NCBI RefSeq assembly: GCF_009371985.2
Contig: NZ_VIKU02000007.1
Span: 1-64,000, forward strand
DNA: 64,000 nucleotides
Origin: Pelagihabitans pacificus
GTDB lineage: Bacteria > Bacteroidota > Bacteroidia > Flavobacteriales > Flavobacteriaceae
Reading direction: 5' to 3'
A program made the position numbers and the translations under genes. Each line of letters begins with the position of its first letter. The stretch's first letter is position 1. Under the pieces are notes generated by a model. That model was not told where the DNA came from. It was given only the letters and a program-made list of their open reading frames with translations, and ran no database searches. This document shows, one piece after another, positions 63,975 to 64,000 of this stretch.

Positions 63975-64000
63975 TGGGAAATGAATTTCAATACTAAAGC

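Noticed and set aside
1-64000. CRISPR arrays, prophage genes, rRNA or tRNA genes
   Set aside because: No regularly spaced direct repeats, structural phage genes or recognisable tRNA/rRNA sequences were found by reading both strands; a tRNA or covariance search would settle this.

Overview
The window reads as a chromosomal segment of a marine-type member of the Flavobacteriaceae (Bacteroidota). The signs are -7 promoter elements of the TAnnTTTG type, many short lipoproteins whose signal peptide ends in S-C or G-C, families typical of this group (DUF5916, DUF5606, DUF2807 'head GIN', DUF3140, FeS-type photolyase, PepSY-associated membrane protein), few Shine-Dalgarno sequences, and a mid-range base composition. 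Genus is not resolved. No rRNA, tRNA, CRISPR array, prophage or intact insertion sequence was recognised.

Layout. 1-3.7 kb: the 5' part of a very large secreted protein on the minus strand whose catalytic module is a galactose oxidase with every copper/radical residue present, followed by LamG, Ig-like and discoidin domains. 3.9-6.9 kb: an ECF sigma factor, a membrane anti-sigma-like protein and two secreted repeat proteins (DUF4097 and DUF2807) in one overlapping operon ending at a terminator. 7-17.4 kb, minus strand: glgE, maltokinase, glgB and a GH31 alpha-glucosidase, followed by an M48 protease and an MFS transporter. This is an alpha-glucan (glycogen-like) building and trimming block based on maltose-1-phosphate, but without a trehalose synthase in view. 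17.5-32.7 kb: a mixed set of lipoproteins and enzymes (MsrB, MazG, an isomerase-like protein, an unusual D-aminoacylase relative, an SMP-30 lactonase, a DUF5916 outer membrane protein, a serine hydrolase, a glycerol facilitator, two esterases and a GH20 hexosaminidase).

32.7-35.9 kb is a visibly A+T-rich, gene-poor patch with 5'-truncated gene fragments, short single-domain genes and intergenic blocks that look like gene-cassette junctions. This is the most likely site of past transfer and decay. 35.9-39.5 kb is a tight four-gene operon of two DUF3140 paralogues plus a DASH cryptochrome and a FeS-cluster photolyase: a candidate light/UV response unit. 39.8-45.5 kb carries a LytTR regulator, small lipoproteins and membrane proteins, and a MarR regulator translationally coupled to an S41 protease behind a palindromic operator. 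45.5-48.9 kb is a beta-propeller/amidohydrolase fusion.

49-63.4 kb is mostly housekeeping: ruvX-def-DUF5606, dapD, a cluster of four glycosyltransferases for envelope glycans, tRNA modification and maturation (threonylcarbamoyladenylate synthase, CCA-adding enzyme), heme A synthase, a nucleoid-associated protein, dihydrolipoyl dehydrogenase and aroQ. The window closes with an outer-membrane beta-barrel protein. The strongest second-look items are the complete galactose oxidase, the deacylase that has lost its HxH metal site, the DUF3140/photolyase operon, the Asp-Tyr ladder protein and the cassette-like patch. None is proven to be a new system from sequence alone.
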